DNA of 38,202 bases from Streptomyces lonarensis (lineage in GTDB: Bacteria; Actinomycetota; Actinomycetes; Streptomycetales; Streptomycetaceae). The stretch covers positions 1-38,202 of the forward strand of contig NZ_JAAVJD010000026.1 in the NCBI RefSeq assembly GCF_012033735.1, read 5' to 3'. Positions 1-7,242 of the stretch are shown one piece after another. Each line of letters opens with the position of its first letter. The first letter of the stretch is position 1. The translations under genes and the position numbers were made by a program. The notes under the pieces were generated by a model. The model had not been told where the DNA came from. It ran no database searches and saw nothing but the letters and a program-made list of their open reading frames with translations.

Positions 1-99
1 CGTTGCGGGCGACCGGGGCCGGGCGGGCGGTGCGCGGCGGCGGCCGTTGCGGCCGGCCGTCGTGCACCGCCGGGGTCGGGCCGGGCCTCACACACATTC

Positions 100-1041
100 T
101 CAGCAGTAGAGGTTTCCGCCGGTGGTGGTGCCGAGGATCTGCGAGAAGTGCTGGAAGGTGTTGATGCGGCTCTGCACCTGCCCCGGGTTGCCGCCGTTGC
201 ACTCGATGCTGCCGTTGATGCTGCGGATCGACTCGCCGAAGCCCGCGCCCCCGACGATCGCCTGGTGGCCGCTCATGTGCCCGGCGCCGGACTGGGTGTT
301 CCAGAACCAGAGCGCGGTCCGCCAGGAGACGGCGGCGTCGTTCTGCACCAGCCAGGGGTTGTTGAGCAGGTCGATGCCGAGGGCGTCACCGGCCGCCTTG
401 TAGTTGTAGTTCCAGCTCAGCTGGATCGGGCCCTTGCCGTAGTAGGCGGACTGGCCCGCCGGGCAGCCGAAGGGCTGGCCCCAGTCGCAGTAGTGCGAGT
501 AGTTGCCGGTGTTCTGCTCCACGATGTGGACCAGCCCGCCGGTCTCGTGGCTGACGTTGGCGAGGAACGCGGCGGCCTCGCGACGCTGCACCTCGGTGCT
601 GCCCGTCCGGGCGAAGCCCGGGTAGGAGCTGAGGGCGGAGACCAGGCCGCTGTAGGTGTAGAAGGAGTTCCGGTTCGGGAACATCTGGTTGAACTGGGCC
701 TGGCTGACCACGAAGCCGCCGGGCGCGGGGGGCTGTCCGCCGCCGTTGCAGCTGTGCGGGTGCCAGTACCAGTGGCTGATCACCGGGTCGTACCCGGGAT
801 TGGCGTGTTCCGCGCGGTAGTAGGAGCCGTTGTAGCGCACGATGCTGCCCGCCGGGTACCAGGTGCCCGCGCGCCAGTCGGTCGCGGCGGCGCAGTTGGC
901 CGCGGAGACGTCGGTGGTGACGACGGTGGTCTCGGCCCCGGCCTCGGCCGGGGTGGCGGTGGCGGCGGGCATGAGTGCCGCGGTCACGCCGGTGGCGAGC
1001 AGGGCGGCCGTCAGCAGGGTGACGATGCGTTGTCTGAACAC
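100..1041 (-). CDS. Secreted GH19 chitinase with N-terminal chitin-binding module
   Basis: Probable extracellular endochitinase hydrolysing beta-1,4-GlcNAc links in chitin, 313 residues. The GTG start at 1041 is chosen because AGAGGAG lies just upstream and because it gives a normal signal peptide: FRQR followed by a hydrophobic stretch and an Ala-rich cleavage region near residues 25-35. A longer upstream ATG would add an Arg-rich tail that is unlike a secretion signal. Residues about 50-98 form a CBM5/12-like module (aromatic-rich, with WRAGTWYPAGSIV and YYRAEH). The GH19 catalytic domain runs from about 110 to the end. The family's catalytic Glu is seen in SHETGG (about Glu166), with a second acidic residue in IVEQNTG (about Glu175). 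The domain is the compact bacterial type. The gene is monocistronic and is likely controlled by the DasR-type site at 1144-1159. It has no evident link to the polyketide genes. Confidence 0.95.
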   Translation of the reverse strand: MFRQRIVTLLTAALLATGVTAALMPAATATPAEAGAETTVVTTDVSAANCAAATDWRAGTWYPAGSIVRYNGSYYRAEHANPGYDPVISHWYWHPHSCNGGGQPPAPGGFVVSQAQFNQMFPNRNSFYTYSGLVSALSSYPGFARTGSTEVQRREAAAFLANVSHETGGLVHIVEQNTGNYSHYCDWGQPFGCPAGQSAYYGKGPIQLSWNYNYKAAGDALGIDLLNNPWLVQNDAAVSWRTALWFWNTQSGAGHMSGHQAIVGGAGFGESIRSINGSIECNGGNPGQVQSRINTFQHFSQILGTTTGGNLYC

Positions 1042-1143
1042 GGTCCACTCCTCTGGAGTGCGACGACGCGCCCGCCGGCTCCGGCCGTGGCGCGTCGATG
1101 TGGGGGTGACGCGCACACTGAAGCGTCACATGGCCACCACGTC

Positions 1144-1159
1144 AAGGTCTAGACCAAGT
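1144..1159 (-). promoter_or_regulatory. DasR-type operator (dre) upstream of the chitinase
   Basis: The sequence AAGGTCTAGACCAAGT contains the perfect palindrome GGTCTAGACC (1146-1155). This matches the core of the Streptomyces dre consensus, ACTGGTCTAGACCAGT, bound by the GlcNAc-responsive GntR-family repressor DasR. It also matches the direct-repeat element of Streptomyces chitinase promoters. Read on the minus strand, a possible -35 hexamer TTGACG (1145-1140) abuts the operator, about 100 bases upstream of the chitinase GTG. A convincing -10 is not obvious (TTCAGT at 17-base spacing is weak). The inference is induction by chitin-derived amino sugars. Confidence 0.75.
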
Positions 1160-1258
1160 TCCCGGAACGTCTGCGCCTCTCCCCGCCGTGGCGGGGGCCG
1201 CGACGTCGCCTGCCCCACGTGCCCGCCGGCCCCGGCGTGCCCGGGGCCGGCGTCGCGC

Positions 1259-2017
1259 TCAGGCCGTGAGGCTGCCGGCCCCCGCACCGTCCGCGGCGGA
1301 CCCCGCCTGCTGCGGCGGGATACCCCTCGCGGCCGGGTCGGCGTCGGTGACCACCGGCGTCGGGAGATGGATCGCCGTCACCACCAGGCCGTTCCCGGCG
1401 CACCAGCGGCCCGCGAACTCCGGTACCGGGCGGCCGTCGAGCACCGGCCCCGGCACGAGGAGCCGCGCGGTGAACGTCCCCGCGTCCGGATCGACGGCGA
1501 TCTCGGCCTCGGAGAAGTCCAACTCCCGCAGCATCAACGGGTACCAGACCTTGAAGACACTCTCCTTGGCGCTGAACAGCAGCCGGTCCCAGTGCGGCTC
1601 CGGGTGGGTCGCGGCCAGCTCCGACAGGTGGGCGCGTTCCGACGCCAGCGTCACCAGCGGCAGCACGTCCGTCGGGAGCGGGCCGTTCGGTTCGGCGTCG
1701 ATGCCCAGCCCCGCCGTCGTCCCGGCCGCGGCAAGGGCCGCTCCGCGGTACCCCACACAGTGGGTCATGGTGCCGATGACCCCTGCCGGCCACTGCGGGG
1801 CGCCCCGGCGGTTGGGCAGGATCGGTGCGGCGGGATGCCCGAGCCGGGCCAGCCCCCGCCGAGCGAGGTGCCGGACGGTGGTGAACTCGCGGCGCCGCTT
1901 GTCGACCGCCCGGGAGATCAGGTCGGCCTCGGCGGGGAAGAGCCCCTCCCCGGGCGGGACCACGTCCTCGAAGGCGGCCTCGGTCACGACCGACGCCGGT
2001 AGCAGCTGCTCGATCAC
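1259..2017 (-). CDS. 4'-phosphopantetheinyl transferase, Sfp/EntD type
   Basis: Transfers the phosphopantetheine arm of CoA to a conserved Ser of carrier proteins, the activation step needed by every ACP in this window. It has 252 residues, a normal length for the family. Visible motifs are the Mg/CoA-binding GIDAEPNGPLP (Asp107, Glu109), the upstream GTMTHC, and FSAKESVFKVWYP (Lys151, Glu152), the diagnostic W/F-x-x-K-E-x-x-x-K block. The GTG start at 2017 overlaps the stop of the metallophosphoesterase gene in the order GTGA, so the two genes are translationally coupled. A PPTase gene (nysF) also lies near nysDIII in the nystatin cluster, which may matter given the damaged GDP-mannose dehydratase and PKS scrap next door. 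It could equally be a general PPTase for the genome. Confidence 0.95.
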   Translation of the reverse strand: MIEQLLPASVVTEAAFEDVVPPGEGLFPAEADLISRAVDKRRREFTTVRHLARRGLARLGHPAAPILPNRRGAPQWPAGVIGTMTHCVGYRGAALAAAGTTAGLGIDAEPNGPLPTDVLPLVTLASERAHLSELAATHPEPHWDRLLFSAKESVFKVWYPLMLRELDFSEAEIAVDPDAGTFTARLLVPGPVLDGRPVPEFAGRWCAGNGLVVTAIHLPTPVVTDADPAARGIPPQQAGSAADGAGAGSLTA

Positions 2018-2862
2018 CGTGCCTCCACCGACGTCCCGGAGAAGCGGACCTCGCGCAGCGGTTCCCGTGGTGGGCGGGGCTTCCACTCGCGGGGATAGCC
2101 GACCGACACCTCTTCGAAGCGCACGCCGTCGTAGTGGGTCACACGCGGGATGTGCAGATGGCCGTAGACGACGGATGCCGCGCGGAACCGGACGTGCCAG
2201 TCCGCGGTCAGCTCGGTGCCGCACCACTGGGCGAACTCCGGGTAGTACAGGACGTTCGTCGGCTGCCGGACCAGCGGCCAGTGGTTGATCAGGACGGTGC
2301 GCAGCGCCGGGTCGACCTCCGCGAGCCTGCGCTCGCTGTACGCGACCCGTTCCCGGCACCAGGCCTCCCGGCTCGGGTGGGGGTCGGGGTGGAGGAAGTA
2401 CTCGTCGGAGCAGACGATCCCCGCCTCGTGGGCGATCCGGAGCGACTCCTCCGTGGTGCTCGCACCCGGGGCGCGGAAGGTGTAGTCGTACAGCGCGAAC
2501 AGCGGCGCCACCGCCACCGGCCCCTCGGGGCCGTGCCAGACGGGATACGGGTCCTCGGGGGTCACCACACCGAGGTCGCGGCAGCGCCTCACGAGCTCGT
2601 CGTACCGCGCCGCACCGCGCAGCGTGCACGGGTCCTCCGGATGGGTCCACAGCTCGTGGTTGCCCGGCGCCCAGATCACCTTGGCGAAACGTCCGGCGAG
2701 GAGGGCCAGCGCCGAGAGGACGTCCTCGAGCTTCTCGGCGACGTCCCCGGCGACGATCAGCCAGTCCTCCGTCGAGGTGGGGCGGAGCTCCTGCAGCACC
2801 GCGCGGTTCTCCTCGTACGCGATGTGCAGGTCGCTGACGGCCAGCAGTCTTCCTCGGCCCAC
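2014..2862 (-). CDS. Calcineurin-like metallophosphoesterase
   Basis: Dinuclear-metal phosphohydrolase of the calcineurin-like superfamily, 282 residues, with no signal peptide and therefore cytosolic. The metal-binding blocks appear in order: SDLHI (Asp11, His13), AGD (Asp40), GNHE (Asn68, His69), NHWP and YGHLH near the C terminus. The GTG start at 2862 is preceded by GGAAGGAC at good spacing. The stop overlaps the GTG of the phosphopantetheinyl transferase. This pairing suggests a shared job, for example hydrolysis of a phosphopantetheine-related or CoA-related phosphoester, but the substrate cannot be read from the sequence. Transcription probably starts in the 2863-3200 region, divergent from the GDP-mannose dehydratase gene. 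Confidence 0.9.
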   Translation of the reverse strand: MGRGRLLAVSDLHIAYEENRAVLQELRPTSTEDWLIVAGDVAEKLEDVLSALALLAGRFAKVIWAPGNHELWTHPEDPCTLRGAARYDELVRRCRDLGVVTPEDPYPVWHGPEGPVAVAPLFALYDYTFRAPGASTTEESLRIAHEAGIVCSDEYFLHPDPHPSREAWCRERVAYSERRLAEVDPALRTVLINHWPLVRQPTNVLYYPEFAQWCGTELTADWHVRFRAASVVYGHLHIPRVTHYDGVRFEEVSVGYPREWKPRPPREPLREVRFSGTSVEAR

Positions 2863-3098
2863 GGCACTGTCCTTCCCTCTGTTCCCGCCGGACCGCGGCG
2901 TCCGCCGCGCGGTGCGGGGGACCAGCCGGGCCGGCGGAGCGGGGCGGACCCGTCCGAGGGCGGGGGTCCGCCGGTTTCCCGGCCCACCCTACGGCGGCGC
3001 TCCGCCGCGGGGCGACGGCGCCGGCCGGGCCCGCTCGACGTGCCGTCCGGGTGGTGGGCGGGGCCCGTTGCGGAGCCCTCCAGTGAAACAGGCGCGGG

Positions 3099-3114
3099 CT
3101 CCGAAATTCCCTGG
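3099..3114 (+). promoter_or_regulatory. Degenerate PAS-LuxR (PimM-type) operator
   Basis: CTCCGAAATTCCCTGG matches the PimM-type consensus CTVGGGAWWTCCCBAG at 13 of 16 positions. It lies 52 bases from the perfect copy at 3151-3166, about five helical turns, on the same face. It could serve the divergent metallophosphoesterase/PPTase genes or be a second half of the dehydratase promoter. Taken alone it would not be convincing. Confidence 0.4.
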
Positions 3115-3150
3115 TGATCCGCGCCGGCTCGAGCAATTCACCGGAGCCCA

Positions 3151-3166
3151 CTCGGGAATTCCCTAG
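3151..3166 (+). promoter_or_regulatory. PAS-LuxR (PimM/AmphRIV/NysRIV-type) operator, perfect consensus
   Basis: CTCGGGAATTCCCTAG fits the published binding consensus of the PAS-LuxR regulators of polyene macrolide clusters, CTVGGGAWWTCCCBAG, at all 16 positions. It sits in the 440-base divergent gap between the metallophosphoesterase (minus) and the GDP-mannose dehydratase (plus), about 140 bases before the probable dehydratase start, the expected place for an activator site. The rest of the gap (2863-3306) shows no gene I can support. A TTGACA at 3182-3187 has no good -10 partner. No PAS-LuxR regulator gene is in the window. Confidence 0.7.
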
Positions 3167-3306
3167 AGTGCCGGGGATGCGTTGACAACGTCTTCCGCGC
3201 CTTGCGAGCGTTCGGACGCCTGTCGTCCGGACCTCGTATTCGCAGCCGGGTCATCGGTCGAGCGCGGATGTTTGGGCGGCTTCCTCGCGGTTGGGAAGGG
3301 TGTGCC

Positions 3307-4337
3307 ACGTCCGAACGAGCGCTCATCACAGGGATCACCGGTCAGGACGGCTCGTACCTGGCCGAGCATCTCCTCGCGCAGGGCTACCAGATGTGGGGGC
3401 TTATCCGGGGGCCAACCCCCGCCGCTCGCGCGTCAGCAACCTCGTCGCGGAACTCGACTTCGTCGACGGCGACCTCATGGACCAGGGCAGTCTCGTCTCC
3501 GCCCTCGACGCGGTCCAGCCCGACGAGGTATACAACCTCGGCGCCATCTCCTTCGTCTCGATGTCCTGGCAGCAGGCCGAGCTGGTCACCGAGGTCAACG
3601 GGACCGGCGTCCTGCGCATGCTGGAGGCCATCCGCCGCGTCAGCGGCCTGAGCGGCTCCCGCAGTGCCCTGCCCGGCGAGCAGATCCGCTTCTACCAGGC
3701 GTCCTCCTCGGAGATGTTCGGCAAGGCCGCCGAGACACCCCAGCGGGAGACCACGCTCTTCCACCCGCGGAGCCCCTACGGCGCGGCGAAGGCGCAAGGC
3801 CACTACATCACCCGCAACTACCGCGAGTCGTTCGGTATGTACGCCGTCTCCGGGATGCTATTCAACCACGAGTCCCCCCGCCGGGGGCAGGAGTTCGTCA
3901 CCCGGAAGATCTCCCTGGCGGCGGCGCGGGTCAAGCTCGGCCTGCAGGACAAGCTCGCCCTCGGCCACCTCGACGCGGTCCGGGACTGGGGCTACGCCGG
4001 CGACTACGTCCGCGCCATGCACCTGATGCTCCAGCAGGACACCCCCGACGACTACGTCATCGGCACCGGCCAGATGCACTCCGTCCGCGACGCCGTCCGG
4101 CTGGCCTTCGACTACGTCGGCCTGGACCGGCGCGACCACGTCGTCATCGACCCCGAGCTGGTCCGTCCCGCCGAGGTCGAGGCGCTCTGCGCCGACAGCA
4201 CGAAGGCCCGCGACCGCCTGGGCTGGAAGCCCGAGGTCGACTTTCCGACCCTCGTGCGCATGATGGTCGATTCCGATCTGGAAAAGGTCTCGCGCGAGGA
4301 CCGATATCGCGAGCTGATGCTCACCACCAACTGGTAG
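3307..4337 (+). pseudogene. GDP-mannose 4,6-dehydratase (polyene NysDIII/AmphDIII type), frameshifted
   Basis: The family converts GDP-mannose to GDP-4-keto-6-deoxy-mannose, the first dedicated step to mycosamine in polyenes. The homology is continuous, but in two frames. The N-terminal part ([20 protein letters not shown], the NAD(P)-binding GxxGxxG, to GLIRG) is in one frame. From about 3411 the frame shifts ([11 protein letters not shown] onward), with YGAAK as the Tyr-x-x-x-Lys pair, NHESPRRG and FVTRK, to a normal end at 4337. The break is in CCGGGGGCC at 3405-3413 and fits loss of one or four bases. The expected start codon, placed six bases after GGGAAGGG, reads ACG (3307). The nearest in-frame ATG (3268) would add 13 unrelated residues. 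Both defects point to a pseudogene, but a sequencing error in the G run would explain the frameshift alone. Confidence 0.8.
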
Positions 4338-4353
4338 AGCGTCCTTACCAACA

Positions 4354-4369
4354 CGAGGGATTTCCCGCC
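4354..4369 (+). promoter_or_regulatory. PAS-LuxR-like operator before the PKS remnant
   Basis: CGAGGGATTTCCCGCC contains the intact core GGGATTTCCC of the PimM-type site, with allowed bases at the V and B positions and three mismatches at the outer positions. It lies just after the dehydratase stop and about 145 bases before the PKS docking-domain start. In intact polyene clusters the first extension PKS gene has its own promoter of this type. The remaining bases of the 4338-4514 gap hold nothing else I can identify. Confidence 0.45.
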
Positions 4370-4514
4370 GGAATCACGGCGAAACTCGCCGCATGGATTC
4401 CCCGTGCGAGCGGCGGAATCAGCAGGCGATTCGACGCCCGCCGGAAGGCGAGCAGCCGTCGGACGCCCCGACAGGTGCGGCCTTCGGTTCTCGATCGAGA
4501 TGGGTCGAGCAGAG

Positions 4515-4934
4515 ATGGACAACGAGCAGAAGCTGCGGGACTACCTCAAGCGCGCCACCGCCGACCTGCGACGCAGCAGGCGCCGGGTCGGCGAGCTGGA
4601 GGCGGCGGCGCTGGGCTCCCTGCTGCCCGCGCTGTCCTCGTGGCGCGACCGCGCCCGCGCAGACGCCCGCGCCTCCGACCTCTGCTACCGCGTCACCTGG
4701 TGCCACGTCTCACCGGAACAGCTCGAGGCCGGTACCCGGCCGGCCTGCCTGAGCGACTTCGGGCTCAACCTGCTCCTCCAGCGCCGAGTCCACCACTTCA
4801 GCCGGGTCGTCGTCCCGACCTTCGAGTTCCAGCCGGCGAACGAGGGGGTCCTCCGAGATCCTCAGCAGCGAAGCACTGTGCGCCGCCGGATGCGACAGCA
4901 TCTCCGGAAGCTGCGCGGGGAGGCCGGCCGATGA
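4515..4934 (+). pseudogene. Type I PKS remnant: N-terminal docking domain joined to a KR-region fragment
   Basis: The open frame encodes about 139 residues. Residues 1-31 (MDNEQKLRDYLKRATADLRR and on to GELEAA) are the classic coiled-coil docking domain at the N terminus of a KS in actinobacterial modular PKSs. Where EPIAIVG of a KS should follow, the protein instead reads LLPALSSWRDRARADA and then YRVTW, the post-AT linker and start of the KR structural subdomain. So KS and AT are missing. From about residue 75 I see no resemblance to a PKS and the frame may be spurious. The neat in-frame junction looks like an internal deletion followed by decay. An alternate ATG at 4500 is in frame. Position directly after a nysDIII-like gene suggests the remains of a nysI/amphI-like PKS. 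Confidence 0.7.
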
Positions 4935-5023
4935 GCGGGCGAGGCGCTGCGCGGAGCGTGTGACCGTGCCGCGCCGCGGGTGGTGTTCGTGGCGGACGTC
5001 ACCCGCCGGGGGAGAGAGGCAAG

Positions 5024-5060
5024 GGCCCGGTGCACGCCGGGGGTGTGCGTGCACCGGGCC
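5024..5060. terminator. Hairpin terminator between convergent genes
   Basis: A perfect 14-bp inverted repeat (5024-5037 with 5047-5060, GGCCCGGTGCACGC and its complement) encloses a 9-base loop. It lies between the plus-strand PKS remnant (ends 4934) and the minus-strand histidine kinase (ends 5113). There is no T tract, as is common in Streptomyces, so it can serve both directions. Confidence 0.6.
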
Positions 5061-5112
5061 GGGGGCGGGACGGCTTCGGGGGTGTGCCGTCCTGCCCGGG
5101 GGGTGTGGTCTG

Positions 5113-6360
5113 TCAGACCAGGGGGAGGCGGGTCGACACCGCTGTGCCGTAGCCCGGTTCGGACTCGACGGTGAGCGAGCCCGCGATGCGCGCGGCGCGG
5201 GCCCGCATGCCGTCGAGGCCGAAGCCGCCCGTGCCGTCGCGTTCCGGCAGGGTGCCGGGGTCGAAGCCGCGTCCGTCGTCCCGGATGTCCAGGGTCACCT
5301 CGCCGTCCATGAAGCTGAGGGTGACGCCGACGCGGGAGGCCGACGCGTGCTTGCCCGCGTTCGACAGGGCCTCCTGCGTGATCCGCAGGAGCGTCGCCGA
5401 GACCTCGCCGTGCAACTGCTGCGCCGGTCCGGTGAGGGTGAAGTCGGCGCGGGTGCCGGTCTGCTCGGACCACCGGTCGATCGTCTTGCGCAGCGTCTGG
5501 AGGAGTCCGTCGTGGGCCAGGCCCATCGGGGCGAGGTTCTGCACCGAGCGGCGGGCCTCGCCCAGGCTGTGCCGGGCGAGTTCGGAGGCGCGGTCGAGGT
5601 GTTCGTGCGCCGCCGCCGGGTCGGGCGTTCCCGCGACGACCCGGAGCTGGGCGATGATGCCGGCGAGGCCCTGCGCGATGGTGTCGTGGATCTCGGCGGC
5701 CAGCCGCCTGCGTTCGTCGGCGATGCCCGCTTCCCGCGCCTGCACGATCAGTTGGGCGTGAAGGGCGGCGTTCTCGTCGAGGGCCCGCTGGAGCGCGATG
5801 TTGGTACGTTCCAGCTCGTCGATGGAGGCCGCCCGGCTTCTCGACCGCACTTCCTCGTGCTCCACGAAGTAGCCGACGATGGTCAGCAGCGCGTTGTTCG
5901 CGAGGAGCAGACCCGCGAAGATCGTCCACTGGTTCGGCTCGTCGAACGGCATGCCGCCGACCTGGGACGCCGCCACCGGGACGGAGCAGGCGAACGGACC
6001 GAGCCACTTCCACCGCCCCGCCGGGATCAACTCGTTGGCGTCGAGGTAGCCCGAGGCCGCGTAGAAGGCAAAGAACGGGTTCAGCCAGGTGAGCGCGAAG
6101 CTGATCGCCCACCGCACCGCGTAGTACGCCACCGAGGTGGGGCCGGGCTCCGGGTGGGAGCGGCTGGCCCGCCCCCACCACAGCTGGAGCAGCACGGCCA
6201 GGGCGATGAGGGCGGCGGCCCAGTAGCGTTCGCTCGCGGCCGAGGTCAGCTCGGGGCCGACCGAGGTCGCCAGGAGCGTGCTGACGCCGAGCAGTCCGTA
6301 CGGCTGCCATTTGAGCAGGGTCTCCTGGCGCCGTTCGATCTCCGTGTCCGCCGTCGTCAT
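5113..6360 (-). CDS. Two-component sensor histidine kinase, NarL/DesK (HisKA_3) type
   Basis: Membrane sensor of 415 residues. The N-terminal half has several hydrophobic segments (about 22-36, 47-62, 78-103, 119-132, 146-165). A helical stretch (170-215) leads to the dimerisation/phosphoacceptor motif ERRRLAAEIHDTIAQG with His225. The HATPase domain shows ITQEALSNAGKHA, DIRDDGRGFD and GGFGLDGMRARA. The ATG at 6360 is chosen because homology starts there; an upstream extension is arginine-rich and unsupported. It follows the ABC-2 permease by 26 bases, and the three genes look like one operon. Kinases of this type normally pair with a LuxR-type response regulator, but none is adjacent: the next gene downstream is convergent across a terminator. 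Confidence 0.92.
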   Translation of the reverse strand: MTTADTEIERRQETLLKWQPYGLLGVSTLLATSVGPELTSAASERYWAAALIALAVLLQLWWGRASRSHPEPGPTSVAYYAVRWAISFALTWLNPFFAFYAASGYLDANELIPAGRWKWLGPFACSVPVAASQVGGMPFDEPNQWTIFAGLLLANNALLTIVGYFVEHEEVRSRSRAASIDELERTNIALQRALDENAALHAQLIVQAREAGIADERRRLAAEIHDTIAQGLAGIIAQLRVVAGTPDPAAAHEHLDRASELARHSLGEARRSVQNLAPMGLAHDGLLQTLRKTIDRWSEQTGTRADFTLTGPAQQLHGEVSATLLRITQEALSNAGKHASASRVGVTLSFMDGEVTLDIRDDGRGFDPGTLPERDGTGGFGLDGMRARAARIAGSLTVESEPGYGTAVSTRLPLV

Positions 6361-6386
6361 GCGCCCAGTGTGCACGGGCCGAACCC

Positions 6387-7190
6387 CTACTCCCACCGGA
6401 ACCAGCGGATCGCGGCGGCGGTCAGAACGACAGCCCACGCGACGAGCGTGCCGAGCAGGGACCAGTCGGGCCAGCCGCCGGCCGCGGCCTGCTCCAGGGC
6501 GCTCGCGGCGGCGCCGAAGGGGGTGAGCTCGACGACGTTGGCGAGGGTGTCGGGCATGGACCGCACGGGAATCCAGACACCGACGCAGAACAGCGCGGGG
6601 AAGAAGATGGCGGAGGCGAAGCCGGCCGCGTACCTGGAGGTGCTGGCGAGGGCCGAGACGAGGGCTCCGGTGGCCAGGCAGGCGGCCGTCGCGAGCAGTA
6701 GGCCCACGGCGTACCCGCCGACGTGGCTCGGCAGGTCCACGCTGAAGACGAGCCGGCCCACGGTGATGACCAGCAGCGCGGACAGCACCGCGAGCGCGCT
6801 GTTGAGCAGCATCTGCACGGCCAGCAGGGTGGATGGGCGGGCCGGGGTCGTCGACATGCGGCGCAGGATGCCGCGTTCGCGGTAGCCGGTCAGGGTGGGC
6901 GGCATGGCCTGGATGCCGGCCACGATCTGGGCGACGAGTACGGCGATGGGCACGTAGATGTCGATCAGCCGCAGGCCGCCGAGGTCGTCGTTCTCCTCCC
7001 GGAACATCGGCACGCAGCCCAGGATCACCAGGATCAGGGACGGGAAGACGATGATCCAGAAGAGGTTGGCCGGCTCACGGAAGAACAGCCGGGTCTCGGA
7101 GATCAGCACGGCGACGCGGGGGGAGACCCGGCGGCCTTCGGTCGCCGGTGCCATGGCCGTCGGTGAGGCCGTGGTCGTGGTGTCGGTCAT
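6387..7190 (-). CDS. ABC-2 type transporter permease
   Basis: Integral membrane half of an exporter of the DrrB/ABC-2 class, 267 residues. After a short hydrophilic N terminus there are about six membrane segments (starting near FWIIVFPSLILVIL, then IAVLVAQIVAGI, LAVLSALLVITV, AVGLLLATAACLA, FASAIFFPALFCVGVWIPV and the final AWAVVLTAAAIRW). The loop LTGYRERGILRRM after the second segment is the typical ABC-2 signature region. ATG at 7190 is 52 bases after the ATPase stop on the minus strand. It pairs with the upstream ATPase and may provide efflux or self-resistance, but the substrate is unknown. Confidence 0.92.
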   Translation of the reverse strand: MTDTTTTASPTAMAPATEGRRVSPRVAVLISETRLFFREPANLFWIIVFPSLILVILGCVPMFREENDDLGGLRLIDIYVPIAVLVAQIVAGIQAMPPTLTGYRERGILRRMSTTPARPSTLLAVQMLLNSALAVLSALLVITVGRLVFSVDLPSHVGGYAVGLLLATAACLATGALVSALASTSRYAAGFASAIFFPALFCVGVWIPVRSMPDTLANVVELTPFGAAASALEQAAAGGWPDWSLLGTLVAWAVVLTAAAIRWFRWE

Positions 7191-7242
7191 GTTGCGGGTC
7201 CTGTCTGGAAAGTCCGGTGGGGCGAGTGGTCGGGCGCGGCGG

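Noticed and set aside
3182..3187. Perfect TTGACA that could be a -35 box for the dehydratase gene
   Set aside because: No acceptable -10 hexamer at 16-19 bases downstream; the following bases read CGAGCG or GAGCGT.
3405..3413. Programmed -1 ribosomal frameshift in the dehydratase gene
   Set aside because: The G run is not a standard slippery heptamer, no clear downstream stimulatory structure was seen, and the expected start codon is also damaged, so decay or a sequencing error is simpler.
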